Shown here: positions 1 through 9,815 of the stretch, piece after piece
How positions within the stretch are numbered: position 1 is the first letter of the stretch
Layout: the number at the start of each line of letters is the position of its first letter
Assembly (NCBI RefSeq): GCF_030731595.1
Contig: NZ_JANQTS010000128.1
Coordinates: 58,850 to 122,849, forward strand
From: Yoonia sp.
GTDB taxonomy: Bacteria > Pseudomonadota > Alphaproteobacteria > Rhodobacterales > Rhodobacteraceae
Length of the DNA: 64,000 nt
Direction: 5' to 3'
Program-made: the position numbers and the translations under genes
The notes under the pieces: model-generated
Seen by the model: only the letters and a program-made list of their open reading frames with translations
What the model was told of the DNA's origin: nothing
Databases searched by the model: none

Positions 1-458
1 TTTTTTCAGACGAGTCCGACATGCTGCTGGAAACGGGCGGCGGGCTGCGCCTTGCACTTCCGTTGCTGGAGGGCAATCCGGTTCTGACGATGAACACCGA
101 TGCGGTCTGGAACGGGCCAAACCCGATCCGTCGACTGCTTGATAGCTGGCGGCCAGAGATGGAGGCGCTCTTGTTGATCGTCGAGAAGCAGAACGTAACA
201 GGACATTTCGGAAAAGGTGATTTTCGCCGCGACGCACAAGGCCGCCTGCACCGCGCGCCAGAAGCGATCTATACTGGGCTTCAGATCATCCGCACTGATG
301 TTCTGTCAGAGATTACGGAAACTGCGTTTTCGATGAACATGGCATGGAACATCATTGCCGCGCGCCGCGGACTATACGGGTCGACCTACGAAGGCCGGTG
401 GTGCGACGTTGGGCAGCCATCAAGTATTCCGCTGGCCGAGGCGATGCTTGATGTTTGA
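1..458 (+). CDS. murU: N-acetylmuramate alpha-1-phosphate uridylyltransferase, 3' part only
   Basis: This is the C-terminal part of a sugar-phosphate nucleotidyltransferase; the gene begins before the window and is open in frame from base 3. The visible part has LLETGGGLRLALP, MNTDAVW and the terminal GRWCDVGQPSSIPLAEAML, which fit the MurU group that makes UDP-MurNAc from recycled cell-wall sugar. The N-terminal nucleotide-binding signature is outside the window, so the exact sugar is inferred from the family. Its stop codon overlaps the addB start (ATGTTTGA), indicating one transcript with addBA. A less specific reading is a mannose-1-phosphate guanylyltransferase-like protein. Confidence 0.8.
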   Translation, partial: FSDESDMLLETGGGLRLALPLLEGNPVLTMNTDAVWNGPNPIRRLLDSWRPEMEALLLIVEKQNVTGHFGKGDFRRDAQGRLHRAPEAIYTGLQIIRTDVLSEITETAFSMNMAWNIIAARRGLYGSTYEGRWCDVGQPSSIPLAEAMLDV

Positions 459-3378
459 CCCGCAGATAAAGCCGCGCATCTTTGCTATGGCTCCGGGTGT
501 TGATTTCGCCCAAGGCCTGGTTGCGGGGCTGAACGACCGTTCCGCAGGAATGGCCCCGACTGACTGGGCACGCGTCGAAATTTACGTCAACACCACACGC
601 ATGCAAAGGCGGATCAGATCCGTCTTTGACAGCGGCCCGCCGCGGCTCTTGCCGCGTATCAGGCTGATCACCGATCTGGCAAGTGACCCTGTTTCTGTTG
701 CCTTGTCGCCTGCGGTTTCCCCCTTGCAGCGCAGGCTGGAACTTTCACAATTTGTGGCCAAGCTACTGGAACAAGAACCTGATCTTGCGCCAAGGGCCGC
801 ACTTTATGACTTGTCCGACAGTCTGGCAAAACTGATGGATGAAATGCAGGGCGAAGGAGTCAGCCCCGAAACAATTGCGCAGCTTGATGTCACAGACCAA
901 TCCGGCCACTGGGATCGTGCCCTGCAATTTCTGTCGATCATCACGCCCTTTTTCAGCCAAGAAAACCAGCACCCCGATAAAGAGGCCAGACAACGCCTTG
1001 TGATCGAAGCGCTTATTGCGCGCTGGGCGGAACGACCGCCGACACACCCCATTATCGTCGCTGGCTCCACCGGTTCGCGGGGGGCGACAGCCCTTTTCAT
1101 GCAGGCGGTCGCAAAACTCCCGCAAGGGGCGATCATCTTGCCGGGCTATGATTTCGATCTGCCCGGGCAGGTCTGGGCCGCGATGGATGATGACATGACC
1201 GCCGAAGATCATCCACAATACCGCTTTCGGCGGCTGATGGATCTGATCGGTTTCGACCATCAGGATGTGTGCCATTGGACCACGCAAACGCCACCCCGTC
1301 CCAAGCGAAACGCCCTGATCTCGCTGTCGCTGCGGCCCGCGCCTGTCACAGATCAATGGCTGGCGGAAGGTCCAGATCTGGGTGATCTGCTGCAAGCAAC
1401 CGATGGCCTAACCCTGGTCGAGGCTAGCTCTCCACGTGCCGAGGCCGAAACCATTGCGCTGCGCCTGCGCCAAGCGGCCCAAGACGGGATGACCGCCGCA
1501 CTTATATCACCTGACCGCATGTTGACCCGCCAAGTGACGGCGGCACTGGATCGTTGGGGCATCAAGCCGGATGACAGTGCCGGAACGCCGCTTGCGCTGT
1601 CCCCACCGGGGCGGTTCCTGCGCCATGTCGCTGATCTTTTTGGCAAGCCGCTTACAGGCGAAGCCCTGCTAACGCTGCTGAAACATCCGCTGTGTCATTC
1701 CGAACGCGCGGATCGGGGGGATCACTTGCGCCACACGCGCGACCTTGAACTGCACCTGCGGCGCCATGGCCCGCCATTTCCAACGGCGGATGATCTGCTG
1801 ACATGGGCCAAGGGTGACATGGGCCGCGAAACTTGGGCGCATTGGCTTGCTGGACTGGTGACACATCTGGACCAAAACGAGACGCAAGCCCTCACAAGCT
1901 ATGTCACCCAACATCTTGCTTTGACCGAACAGCTTTGTGCCGGCCCTTTAGTGGCGGGATCCGGTGGTCTGTGGGATGCAGCGGCAGGCCGCGAGGCGCG
2001 CAGGGTTTGTGAGAATCTGCATACCGTGGCCCACGCGGGCGGTCAGATGTTGCCACGCGATTATGCCGCCCTTTTTGGGGCCATCATTGCGGAAGGTGTT
2101 GTGCGTGATCGGGATGCAGGCCACCCCAATATCCTGATCTGGGGCACGCTCGAGGCTCGCGTTCAAGGGGCTGACTTAACCATCCTTGGGGGTATGAACG
2201 ACGGCGTCTGGCCTGAAGCACCGCCGCCCGATCCTTGGCTGAACCGCGTGATGCGTGCAAAGGCGGGATTGTTGCTGCCCGAACGCCGCATCGGGCTTTC
2301 GGCACATGACTATCAACAGGCGGTTGCAGGGCACGATGTCTGGATCACGCGGTCCAAAAGGTCAGCCGATGCGCAAACTGTACCTTCGCGCTGGGTGAAC
2401 CGGTTAACAAATCTGCTTAAGGGACTCCGTGACCAGAAAGGCGAAATCGCTTTGGAAGCGATGAAGTCGCGGGGTGACCATTGGATTGCAATGGCCGCAA
2501 CCCTTTCTGCCCCGTCAGAGCGGGTCGCGCCAGAACCGCGCCCGTCGCCTTGTCCCCCCATTGCAGCACGGCCTGACAAACTCTCGGTCACGCAGATCAA
2601 AACGCTGATCCGTGATCCTTTCGCGATCTATGCGCGCAAAACACTGCGGCTTGAGGCCCTTGATCCACTGGTGCCCAGCGCTGATGCGCCACTGCGCGGC
2701 ACCATTGTCCACAGCATTCTGGAGGCGTTCATCAGGGGCGGTTACGGTCCTAACGACCGCAACACATTGATGCAGATTGCTGCGCAGAAATTCCTGCAAG
2801 ACTGCCCTTGGCCGACGGTCCGTGCGCAATGGCTGGCGCGCATGGAACGGTCCGCCGATCAATTCCTGACCGATGAGGCCGAAAGACAGGCGATAGCAGC
2901 GCGCAATATCCTTGAGGCCTATGGCGAAATCTTCGTCGCGCCATCCGGTACATTACTGACCTGCAAGGCAGACCGGATTGATCTGACCGAGGCCGATACC
3001 GCTATGATCTATGACTACAAGACCGGTGCAGTCCCGTCAGCCCAGCAGCAGGAAAAATTCGACAAGCAGCTCTTGTTGGAAAGCGCAATGGTCGAACGCG
3101 GGGCTTTTGAAAAAGTCGGTGCAAAGCAGGTTGCTGGCGCGCGCTTCATCGGGGTCAACGCCGCGATGAAAAACGTCGATGCGCCACTGGACAAGCAGCC
3201 CCCAGATCAGGTTTGGGCCGAGTTAGAGACGCTTTTTGCACATTGGCAAAGTCCAGATCGCGGGTATACCGCCCGCCTCGCGCTTTTTCTCAAGGCGGAC
3301 CAAAGCGACTATGACCACTTGTCGCGCTATGGTGAATGGGACACCCACGAAGAACCTGTTCCGCAGGTGCTCACATGA
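451..3378 (+). CDS. addB: Double-strand break repair protein AddB
   Basis: AddB is the second subunit of the AddAB helicase-nuclease, which processes double-strand DNA ends for RecA-dependent repair. The chosen ATG at 451 gives 975 residues and overlaps the preceding stop by 8 bases; a reading frame open further upstream has no family support. A degenerate Walker A-like segment (AGSTGSRG) lies near residue 200. The C-terminal PD-(D/E)XK nuclease shows LRGTIVHSILEAF near 747, CKADRIDL near 834 and YDYKTG near 854. Length and order match alphaproteobacterial AddB. It overlaps addA by ATGA, so the two subunits are translationally coupled. Confidence 0.95.
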   Translation: MFDPQIKPRIFAMAPGVDFAQGLVAGLNDRSAGMAPTDWARVEIYVNTTRMQRRIRSVFDSGPPRLLPRIRLITDLASDPVSVALSPAVSPLQRRLELSQFVAKLLEQEPDLAPRAALYDLSDSLAKLMDEMQGEGVSPETIAQLDVTDQSGHWDRALQFLSIITPFFSQENQHPDKEARQRLVIEALIARWAERPPTHPIIVAGSTGSRGATALFMQAVAKLPQGAIILPGYDFDLPGQVWAAMDDDMTAEDHPQYRFRRLMDLIGFDHQDVCHWTTQTPPRPKRNALISLSLRPAPVTDQWLAEGPDLGDLLQATDGLTLVEASSPRAEAETIALRLRQAAQDGMTAALISPDRMLTRQVTAALDRWGIKPDDSAGTPLALSPPGRFLRHVADLFGKPLTGEALLTLLKHPLCHSERADRGDHLRHTRDLELHLRRHGPPFPTADDLLTWAKGDMGRETWAHWLAGLVTHLDQNETQALTSYVTQHLALTEQLCAGPLVAGSGGLWDAAAGREARRVCENLHTVAHAGGQMLPRDYAALFGAIIAEGVVRDRDAGHPNILIWGTLEARVQGADLTILGGMNDGVWPEAPPPDPWLNRVMRAKAGLLLPERRIGLSAHDYQQAVAGHDVWITRSKRSADAQTVPSRWVNRLTNLLKGLRDQKGEIALEAMKSRGDHWIAMAATLSAPSERVAPEPRPSPCPPIAARPDKLSVTQIKTLIRDPFAIYARKTLRLEALDPLVPSADAPLRGTIVHSILEAFIRGGYGPNDRNTLMQIAAQKFLQDCPWPTVRAQWLARMERSADQFLTDEAERQAIAARNILEAYGEIFVAPSGTLLTCKADRIDLTEADTAMIYDYKTGAVPSAQQQEKFDKQLLLESAMVERGAFEKVGAKQVAGARFIGVNAAMKNVDAPLDKQPPDQVWAELETLFAHWQSPDRGYTARLALFLKADQSDYDHLSRYGEWDTHEEPVPQVLT

Positions 3379-6300
3379 TCCGCGACGCCGCCACGCAACG
3401 GCAGGTCGATGCCGCCGATCCGAACACTTCGACGTGGTTGTCCGCAAACGCCGGGTCCGGCAAAACGCGGGTTTTGACTGACCGTGTGGCCAGGCTTCTT
3501 CTCGAAGATGTCTCGCCGCAGAACATCCTGTGCCTGACCTATACCAAAGCTGCCGCCGCCGAGATGCAGAACCGTCTGTTCCAGCGTCTTGGCGCATGGG
3601 CGATGATGCCGGACGATGCCTTGCGCGCAGAACTCGTGACGCTTGGTGTCAACCGTCAGATCGACGCGGCGCAGTTGGGTCAGGCACGCACGCTCTTTGC
3701 CCGCGCGATCGAAACGCCCGGGGGCCTCAAGATCCAGACGATCCACTCGTTTTGTGCCGGCGTTCTGCGCCGCTTCCCGCTCGAGGCGCAGGTCAGCCCG
3801 CAGTTCCGCGAAATGGAGGACCGCGCCGCCGAAATGCTGCGGTCCGAGGTGGTTGATGCGATGGTATTGGGGTCACAGGCGCATGTCGTGCACAACATGC
3901 TGGCGCATTTCACAGGTGATGATCTGGCAAAATTCACGGCGGAGATTGCAGGCAAGCGCGATTCCTTCGATCAGGACTTTAACGCCGGGACAATCAAAGA
4001 TGCCCTAGGCTTATCTGCTGACGCCCAGCGTGACGATGCGCTTAAACTGGCGTTTCAAGGGGATGAGGCGGCGATTGTCAGCGATCTGAAAGAGGTCTTC
4101 AAAGACCAAAGCCCTAGCTATCAGAAATTCGCTGCCCAGCTTGCAGCGCTTGACCTGAAAAACGCTGATTGGACAACGTTAGACACACTTTTTGGCCTTT
4201 TTCTTTATGCGGGGACTGCGGATTCCAAATCGGTCAATTACCCCCAAAGCAATCACAAGAAAGCGGTCGACGCGATGGCACCCATCGCAGAACGGGTCCA
4301 CGACTGGATGGACCGCGTCGCAGAGGCACGCGCGCATCTTTGGGCGATGGACGCCGTAGAGCGGACCATAGCGCTTTATGATTTCGCGCAGGTCTTCATC
4401 CCCGCTTACGAGGATCGCAAGCTTGCAATGGGGGCACTGGATTTTGACGATCTGATCCGCAAGACCAAGGCGCTGCTGACAGATCGCAACGTGGCGCAGT
4501 GGGTGCTGTTCCGGCTGGATGGCGGGATTGATCACATCCTTGTGGACGAGGCACAGGATACAAGCCCCACCCAATGGGCCGTGATTGAACAGCTGACACA
4601 GGAATTCGCAACCGGTGAAGGCGCGCGGACAAATCGCGAGCGGACGGTTTTTGTGGTCGGCGACAAAAAACAGTCGATTTATTCGTTCCAGGGCGCTGAT
4701 CCTGCCGCCTTTGACAAGATGCAAAAACATTTCCGCGATGCGCATCGTGCAATTGAAAAACCGTTCGAAATCACCTCGCTTGACCATTCATTCCGCTCTT
4801 CGCAGGCAATCCTGTCGGTCGTCGATGCCACCTTTACCGGCGCTCGGGCTGAAGGCATGGATGACGTACTGAGCCATATCGCCTTCAAGGAGAATATGCC
4901 TGGCCGTGTGGACCTTTGGCCTGTAGTCGAGAAATCAAAGGTGGAAGACACCCGCGACTGGTTCAGGCCTGTCGATGAGCCCAGCGCCACCGATCACACC
5001 GTTCTGATGGCCCAGCGCGTTGCCTCACAGATCAGCTATATGATCAATAACGAGACCATCCCACAAGAAATCGGCCATTCTGGAGCATACGTCCGCAGGA
5101 AAATCACCGAGGGCGATTTCCTGATCCTTGTGCAGCGCCGCTCTGATCTTTTCGCAGAAATCATTCGTGCCTGCAAAGCGGCTGACCTTAAAATTGCCGG
5201 GGCAGACAGGCTGCGGGTCGGGGCAGAGCTTGCGGTCAAGGACCTTGCAGCCCTGCTCAGTTTCCTTGCATTGCCCGAGGATAGTCTTTCGCTGGCCGCC
5301 GCATTGCGGTCACCGCTTTTCGGCTGGACCGAACAACAGCTTTTCACTTTGGCGCATTACCGCCTAGAGAAGTCCTTTCTGTGGGAGGCTTTGCGCGGCT
5401 CTGACCACAGCGACACTTTGGAAATTCTCTATGATCTGCGGGGCAAGTCAGATTTCCTGCGCCCCTATGACCTGATCGAACGTATCCTGACCAGACACGA
5501 TGGCCGCCGCAAACTGCTCGCCCGGCTTGGGCCAGAGGCAGAAGATGGTATTGATGCGCTTCTGTCCCAAGCTCTGGCTTATGAAAGCACTGGCGTGCCC
5601 AGCCTGACAGGGTTCCTGTCATGGATGCAAACCGATGATCTGGAAGTCAAACGCCAGATGGAAAGCCAAGGCGACCGGATCAGAGTGATGACCGTCCACG
5701 GAGCCAAAGGGCTGGAGGCCCCAATCGTCATACTGCCCGATACAGCCAAGCGCGACATTCAGGTCAAGCAAGACTTGCTGCCCGCCGGCGATCACGTGAT
5801 CTGGAAACCCTTGGCAAAGGCATCCCCGCCAGCGGTTGCCGCATTGCGCGAGACAGTCATCGCAAAGCAAGCGCAAGAGCGGCTGCGTTTGCTTTATGTC
5901 GCCATGACCCGCGCTGAAAAATGGCTCATCGTTGGGGCCGCCGGTGACGTGGGTGAGGGCGACGCGAGTTGGTACAATATCGTCGCGGAGGGAATGCAGC
6001 AGCGCGGCGACTATGATGCATATCTTGGTGATCTGCCGATCCGGCGGGTATCTGAACATGACTGGAACGGGCTGCCGCTTGAAGAACCGGTTCACAAGGA
6101 AACGCCCCTTGTGAGCCCACCCGTATTCGGTGACCTTCCAGCCATCGAAAAACCAAAGACCATCCCGCCCTCTGACCTGCCCGGCGCAAAGATTTTGCCC
6201 GGCGATCCAGTAGGCGACGACATCGAAGACGCAATGGAACGTGGATCGAAGATTCACCTTTTGCTGGAACATCTGCCGCTGATACCGCAGCAAGAGCGCC

Positions 6301-6716
6301 AGAACGTCGGACGACAGTTGATCCAATCGAGCGACAACGTGCTGGTGGACGAGATCATCAGCTTGATAGAGCAACCTGAGCTTGGTTGGATCTGGGCTCA
6401 GGACGGATTGAACGAGGTCGGGATCACTGCCGATGTTGCCCCCATCGGGCGTATTCACGGCGCTATTGACCGGCTGGTCATCGGCCCCGACAAGATCACT
6501 GCGATTGACTACAAATCAAACCGTCTTGTCCCCGCAACGCCAGCGCAAACGCCGATGGGCCTGCAACGCCAGCTTGCCGTCTACCAGCAGGCACTTCGGC
6601 AGATCTATCCGGATATGGTCATCGAAGCGGCGATTCTTTGGACACATACCGGGACATTGACCTATTTATCTGATGATCTGCTTCACGAAGCCCTGAACAC
6701 GATTGCAATGCCTTGA
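3375..6716 (+). CDS. addA: Double-strand break repair helicase AddA
   Basis: AddA is the UvrD-family helicase and nuclease subunit of AddAB. The 1113-residue product has Walker A ANAGSGKT near residue 23, helicase motif II VDEAQD near 388, motif III VVGDKKQSIYSFQGAD near 426, motif V TVHGAKGLE near 770 and motif VI LLYVAMTRAEKW near 838. A C-terminal nuclease shows HGAIDRL and AIDYKSN near 1028-1045. The ATG at 3375 overlaps the addB stop; an alternative start at 3336 would add 13 residues inside addB and is not favoured. All catalytic motifs are intact. Confidence 0.96.
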   Translation: MIRDAATQRQVDAADPNTSTWLSANAGSGKTRVLTDRVARLLLEDVSPQNILCLTYTKAAAAEMQNRLFQRLGAWAMMPDDALRAELVTLGVNRQIDAAQLGQARTLFARAIETPGGLKIQTIHSFCAGVLRRFPLEAQVSPQFREMEDRAAEMLRSEVVDAMVLGSQAHVVHNMLAHFTGDDLAKFTAEIAGKRDSFDQDFNAGTIKDALGLSADAQRDDALKLAFQGDEAAIVSDLKEVFKDQSPSYQKFAAQLAALDLKNADWTTLDTLFGLFLYAGTADSKSVNYPQSNHKKAVDAMAPIAERVHDWMDRVAEARAHLWAMDAVERTIALYDFAQVFIPAYEDRKLAMGALDFDDLIRKTKALLTDRNVAQWVLFRLDGGIDHILVDEAQDTSPTQWAVIEQLTQEFATGEGARTNRERTVFVVGDKKQSIYSFQGADPAAFDKMQKHFRDAHRAIEKPFEITSLDHSFRSSQAILSVVDATFTGARAEGMDDVLSHIAFKENMPGRVDLWPVVEKSKVEDTRDWFRPVDEPSATDHTVLMAQRVASQISYMINNETIPQEIGHSGAYVRRKITEGDFLILVQRRSDLFAEIIRACKAADLKIAGADRLRVGAELAVKDLAALLSFLALPEDSLSLAAALRSPLFGWTEQQLFTLAHYRLEKSFLWEALRGSDHSDTLEILYDLRGKSDFLRPYDLIERILTRHDGRRKLLARLGPEAEDGIDALLSQALAYESTGVPSLTGFLSWMQTDDLEVKRQMESQGDRIRVMTVHGAKGLEAPIVILPDTAKRDIQVKQDLLPAGDHVIWKPLAKASPPAVAALRETVIAKQAQERLRLLYVAMTRAEKWLIVGAAGDVGEGDASWYNIVAEGMQQRGDYDAYLGDLPIRRVSEHDWNGLPLEEPVHKETPLVSPPVFGDLPAIEKPKTIPPSDLPGAKILPGDPVGDDIEDAMERGSKIHLLLEHLPLIPQQERQNVGRQLIQSSDNVLVDEIISLIEQPELGWIWAQDGLNEVGITADVAPIGRIHGAIDRLVIGPDKITAIDYKSNRLVPATPAQTPMGLQRQLAVYQQALRQIYPDMVIEAAILWTHTGTLTYLSDDLLHEALNTIAMP

Positions 6717-6776
6717 CCAATCGGGCCGGTCTTCCTAGTTTCAGCCTCCAATGATTTTTCGCCAAGGAGTGACCTG

Positions 6777-7097
6777 ATGGCAACCGTAGCAGTGACCGAC
6801 GCAACCTTTGACGCCGAAGTGCGCCAGTCCGATATCCCCGTTGTCGTAGACTTCTGGGCGGAATGGTGTGGCCCTTGCAAACAAATCGGCCCCGCACTGG
6901 AAGAGCTTTCCGCAGAGATGGCGGGCCGCGTAAAGATCGTCAAAGTGAACGTAGACGAAAACCCGAATTCTCCGGCGCAAATGGGCGTGCGTGGGATTCC
7001 AGCACTCTTCGTTTTCAAGAATGGCGAAGTGGTGTCCAACAAAGCGGGCGCCGCACCCAAAGCCGCCATTCAAGGCTGGATCGAAGATTCGATTTAA
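6777..7097 (+). CDS. trxA: Thioredoxin
   Basis: Small cytosolic dithiol-disulfide oxidoreductase of 106 residues. The active site WCGPCK lies near residue 32 within [16 protein letters not shown], and the cis-proline segment GIPALFVF is present. A good ribosome binding site (AAGGAG) sits 8 bases before the ATG. The gene follows addA by 60 bases and is closed by a strong intrinsic terminator, so it is probably the last gene of the murU-addB-addA-trxA unit or has its own promoter in the 60-base gap. Confidence 0.97.
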   Translation: MATVAVTDATFDAEVRQSDIPVVVDFWAEWCGPCKQIGPALEELSAEMAGRVKIVKVNVDENPNSPAQMGVRGIPALFVFKNGEVVSNKAGAAPKAAIQGWIEDSI

Positions 7098-7114
7098 CGT
7101 TCTGGCAAAGACAT

Positions 7115-7142
7115 AAAAAGGCGTCCCTCGGGGCGCCTTTTT
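7115..7142 (+). terminator. Rho-independent terminator after trxA, probably bidirectional
   Basis: A 12-bp stem (7115-7126 with 7131-7142, one G-T pair) closes a CTCG loop. It is flanked by A-rich sequence on the left and T-rich on the right, so it can work on both strands. It lies between trxA and the convergent gene ending at 7146. Confidence 0.9.
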
Positions 7143-7145
7143 TGT

Positions 7146-8063
7146 TCAGACAGGCCAGCCATGCCCCCGCAACACGGTGCAGATTTTCTTGTTTGCTTCT
7201 GGCCGTCCTGCGTTGATGGCACGCTGCTGCAAGAACCACTGCAAATAAGCTGCATAGTCCGGCCTGTGCTGCGAAACCTGATCAAAGGCCGCCGCAACGC
7301 CAAGCTCTGCCACCTTGAGCGCGATGTGGTGAAAGTCAGTCTTGGCAAATAAAATAAGGGGTTTTCCAAAGAAATAGCCCATAAAGCCAACGCTGGAATT
7401 TTGGGTAACGATGTAATCGCAGGTCTGCAATAACTGCTCGGTCCCTCCCGCACGGACAAAGAGGCGCTCGTTTTCCGCCTGCAAATCCTCCAGCGCGCGC
7501 TGCTCATCGGGGCTGTAGGTTTCCGAAGGGTGCAGCGTTGCCACCACTTGGCGTCCGGCATCGCATTCAAGAACGGTTTTCACCATGTCGATCGGGCTGC
7601 AAAGCTGAAAGGACCGTTTGCGTAACAGTTGCCCCTGAAGCGGGACATAGACAAAACCATCCGCGCGGGCGTGCTGTGGTGCCTCGTCGAAAAGGCGTAG
7701 CCGCCAGAACCGGTAAAAATTGGCCGCTTTCTTGGGGTCGACCAAAGCTGGATCAAAGCTCTCTTCCGCAACTGGCCAAGTCCAGCGCCGGCCCTGTTTT
7801 TCAATGTGCCAGAATGGATAGATATAGGTTTTGCGAAACGTCAGCCCGCGCGTGTTCACAGGTTCATCCATCAGGAAAAGACTGCGTCCCGGGCGCGCTA
7901 GCGCCCTCAATCTTGCCAGATCATCATCGTTGTCAAAGGCGATCTGCAAACCAGCATCCGTCAAGACATCACTGACTTTCTTGATGAAATTGTGATTGCC
8001 CTGCTCTGCCTGTTTGCGCAGCTTGGGATGAAGGTAGAATGTCACTGTGTCGCGCGCGCTCAT
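7146..8063 (-). CDS. Capsular polysaccharide/glycosyltransferase-like protein
   Basis: A protein of about 305 residues without a signal peptide or membrane segment. The second half reads like the CMP-Kdo/capsule export and synthesis group (KpsC/KpsS-like): VVATLHPSETYS, then a segment around CDYIVTQNSSVGFMGYFFGK in which a conserved serine and glycine fold follows an ITQNSS-type strand. The start at 8063 (MSARDTVTFYLHPKL) is preferred over 8171, because the extra 36 residues are low-complexity and overlap the hslV leader. It converges with trxA and diverges from hslV. The substrate cannot be read from the sequence. Confidence 0.6.
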   Translation of the reverse strand: MSARDTVTFYLHPKLRKQAEQGNHNFIKKVSDVLTDAGLQIAFDNDDDLARLRALARPGRSLFLMDEPVNTRGLTFRKTYIYPFWHIEKQGRRWTWPVAEESFDPALVDPKKAANFYRFWRLRLFDEAPQHARADGFVYVPLQGQLLRKRSFQLCSPIDMVKTVLECDAGRQVVATLHPSETYSPDEQRALEDLQAENERLFVRAGGTEQLLQTCDYIVTQNSSVGFMGYFFGKPLILFAKTDFHHIALKVAELGVAAAFDQVSQHRPDYAAYLQWFLQQRAINAGRPEANKKICTVLRGHGWPV

Positions 8064-8094
8064 GGGAAGAACGCTAGCCTGACGCAAAATGGGG

Positions 8095-8115
8095 AACAAC
8101 CCGTTCGGGGTTGTT
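8095..8115 (+). other. Hairpin in the divergent region before hslV
   Basis: AACAACCC (8095-8102) pairs with GGGTTGTT (8108-8115) across a 5-base loop, followed by TTGCC. It lies in the 101-base gap between the divergent capsule-like gene and hslV. It could sit in a leader RNA of hslV or stop antisense transcription. There is no long T-run, so a terminator role is uncertain. Confidence 0.4.
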
Positions 8116-8164
8116 TGCCTCAACTTGCCCCGCCATATATGCAGGAACGCGCAAGGAGCAGACG

Positions 8165-8725
8165 ATGGCAAAAGAAGAATTCCCTGGCTGGCATGGCACG
8201 ACCATCATCGGTGTTCGCAAAGGCGGGCAGGTTGTCATTGCGGGTGACGGTCAGGTCAGTCTTGGGCAGACGGTCATTAAAGGAACTGCTCGCAAAGTGC
8301 GGCGCCTGTCACCTGGTGGTCAGGATGTGATCTGCGGTTTTGCAGGATCGACGGCAGATGCCTTTACCCTGCTCGAGCGGCTCGAGAAAAAGCTGGAAGC
8401 AACGCCAGGGCAATTGGCCCGCGCTTCGGTGGAACTGGCCAAGGACTGGCGGACCGACAAGTACCTGCAAAAACTCGAAGCGATGCTGATTGTCAGCGAC
8501 GGGTCAGAGCTTTTCGTCATCACCGGCGCAGGTGACGTGCTGGAACCCGAACATGACATCGCTGCCATAGGATCGGGCGGCAACTATGCCCTTGCAGCGG
8601 GCCGTGCGCTGATGACAACCGACCTGAATGCAGAAGAGATCGCGCGTCAGGCAATGGCGATTGCCGCTGATATCTGCGTTTACACAAATGGCAACCTCAC
8701 TGTCGAAACCATCAAGAGGGCCTGA
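8165..8725 (+). CDS. hslV: ATP-dependent protease subunit HslV
   Basis: Proteolytic subunit of the HslVU (ClpYQ) protease, a proteasome-like dodecamer in the cytosol. The 186-residue product begins [14 protein letters not shown]; the threonine of the GTTI segment is the expected N-terminal nucleophile after processing, as in alphaproteobacterial HslV. The proteasome-like [13 protein letters not shown] and [12 protein letters not shown] segments follow. A good AAGGAG site precedes the ATG at 8165, which is why this start is chosen over an in-frame codon at 8111. Its ATPase partner hslU is downstream, separated by a membrane protein gene. Confidence 0.96.
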   Translation: MAKEEFPGWHGTTIIGVRKGGQVVIAGDGQVSLGQTVIKGTARKVRRLSPGGQDVICGFAGSTADAFTLLERLEKKLEATPGQLARASVELAKDWRTDKYLQKLEAMLIVSDGSELFVITGAGDVLEPEHDIAAIGSGGNYALAAGRALMTTDLNAEEIARQAMAIAADICVYTNGNLTVETIKRA

Positions 8726-8728
8726 GCG

Positions 8729-9796
8729 ATGATCGAGCGCAATGATCTCAGGGCTGCGGTCGGAAGTGGTCTGATCAATGAAAAACAGGCAGCGGGGCTC
8801 ATCAGTCTTGCCGATAGTCGGCGTGGGGCGCGTGAAAACCTCAATCCCGGCGATGAACCATTCGAGCTGTTCAAAGGTTTCAACGAGATTTTCATCGTGA
8901 TCGGGCTTCTGATCCTGTCAATGGGTTGGTGGGGTGTCGTTGCCTTGGCCTTGGGTGACGATGTCGTCAACCTGCAAGACTATGCGATGATCGTCACCCT
9001 GATTGGCGGCGGTCTTTTGTGGCTCTTGTCGGAATATTTCGTGCGCAAACGCCGCATGGTGGCGCCCGCGATTGCCCTGTCGATCATGTTCGCCATGAAT
9101 GCCGGGTTCGGGTTTACGGCTGTTCTTTCGGAACCTTTCATGGTGGCGCAGAATGATTTCAGCAGCGTGCCTTTTCCACTTTTGCTCGCGACACTTTCCC
9201 TTCTGGTTTACTGGTGGCGGTTCCGGGTTCCCTTTGCGATGGCGATGATCGCCGTCGGGCTTTTTGCAATTGCCATCGTCTACACGGCCAGCCGCGGCGG
9301 GCGGGTCGACAGTATCAGTGACCTCTTCTTGCTGTCTGCTGACGGGCCTTTTGCATGGATTACTCTGGTACTTGGCGTTTTGGTTTTCGCTGTGGCAATG
9401 ATGTTTGACATGAGCGATCCGCATCGCGTGACCCGCAGGTCGGCCAATGGTTTCTGGCTGCATGTTGTCGCGGCACCTGCCTTGGTCAATACCGTGGCTC
9501 TTTCGCTGCTGGATCAGGATAGCAGTGGTTCAAACATGATCCTGCTTGGGCTTCTGGCCATGTTTGCCGTTGTTGCAATTGTCATCGACCGCCGGTCGTT
9601 CCTGATTGCGGCCATCGGGTATATTGTGGCTTTGGCGGCGACGGTGTTCGACGGTGACGGGGCTGCCTTGACCGTTCTTATCCTGGGGATCGTCCTGCTT
9701 CTGCTCGGCGCGTTCTGGGAACGCATCCGTGCGCGGATCTTGCGCCTGATGCCCGGCTTTGTACCGCTGCACCGTCTTCCACCATCACAATTCTAA
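8729..9796 (+). CDS. Uncharacterised multi-pass membrane protein between hslV and hslU
   Basis: A 355-residue protein. It has a hydrophilic N-terminus of about 50 residues (LRAAVGSGLINEKQAAGLI, then a charged stretch) and about ten hydrophobic segments, for example IFIVIGLLILSMGWWGVV, FAWITLVLGVLVFAVAMM and LTVLILGIVLLLLGAFW. The N-terminal layout resembles DUF2157-type predicted membrane proteins, but I do not assign it firmly. It starts 3 bases after hslV stops and ends 19 bases before hslU, so it is almost certainly co-transcribed with both. No catalytic motif is visible. A role linked to HslVU is only suggested by position. Confidence 0.75.
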   Translation: MIERNDLRAAVGSGLINEKQAAGLISLADSRRGARENLNPGDEPFELFKGFNEIFIVIGLLILSMGWWGVVALALGDDVVNLQDYAMIVTLIGGGLLWLLSEYFVRKRRMVAPAIALSIMFAMNAGFGFTAVLSEPFMVAQNDFSSVPFPLLLATLSLLVYWWRFRVPFAMAMIAVGLFAIAIVYTASRGGRVDSISDLFLLSADGPFAWITLVLGVLVFAVAMMFDMSDPHRVTRRSANGFWLHVVAAPALVNTVALSLLDQDSSGSNMILLGLLAMFAVVAIVIDRRSFLIAAIGYIVALAATVFDGDGAALTVLILGIVLLLLGAFWERIRARILRLMPGFVPLHRLPPSQF

Positions 9797-9815
9797 GGCC
9801 CCATAAAGGACCATC

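Noticed and set aside
5791..5800. ATCACGTGAT inside addA as a third parS-like palindrome
   Set aside because: It shares only the central CACGTG with parS; the outer TGTTT/AAACA arms that ParB reads are missing. A plain 10-bp palindrome in a coding region is expected by chance.
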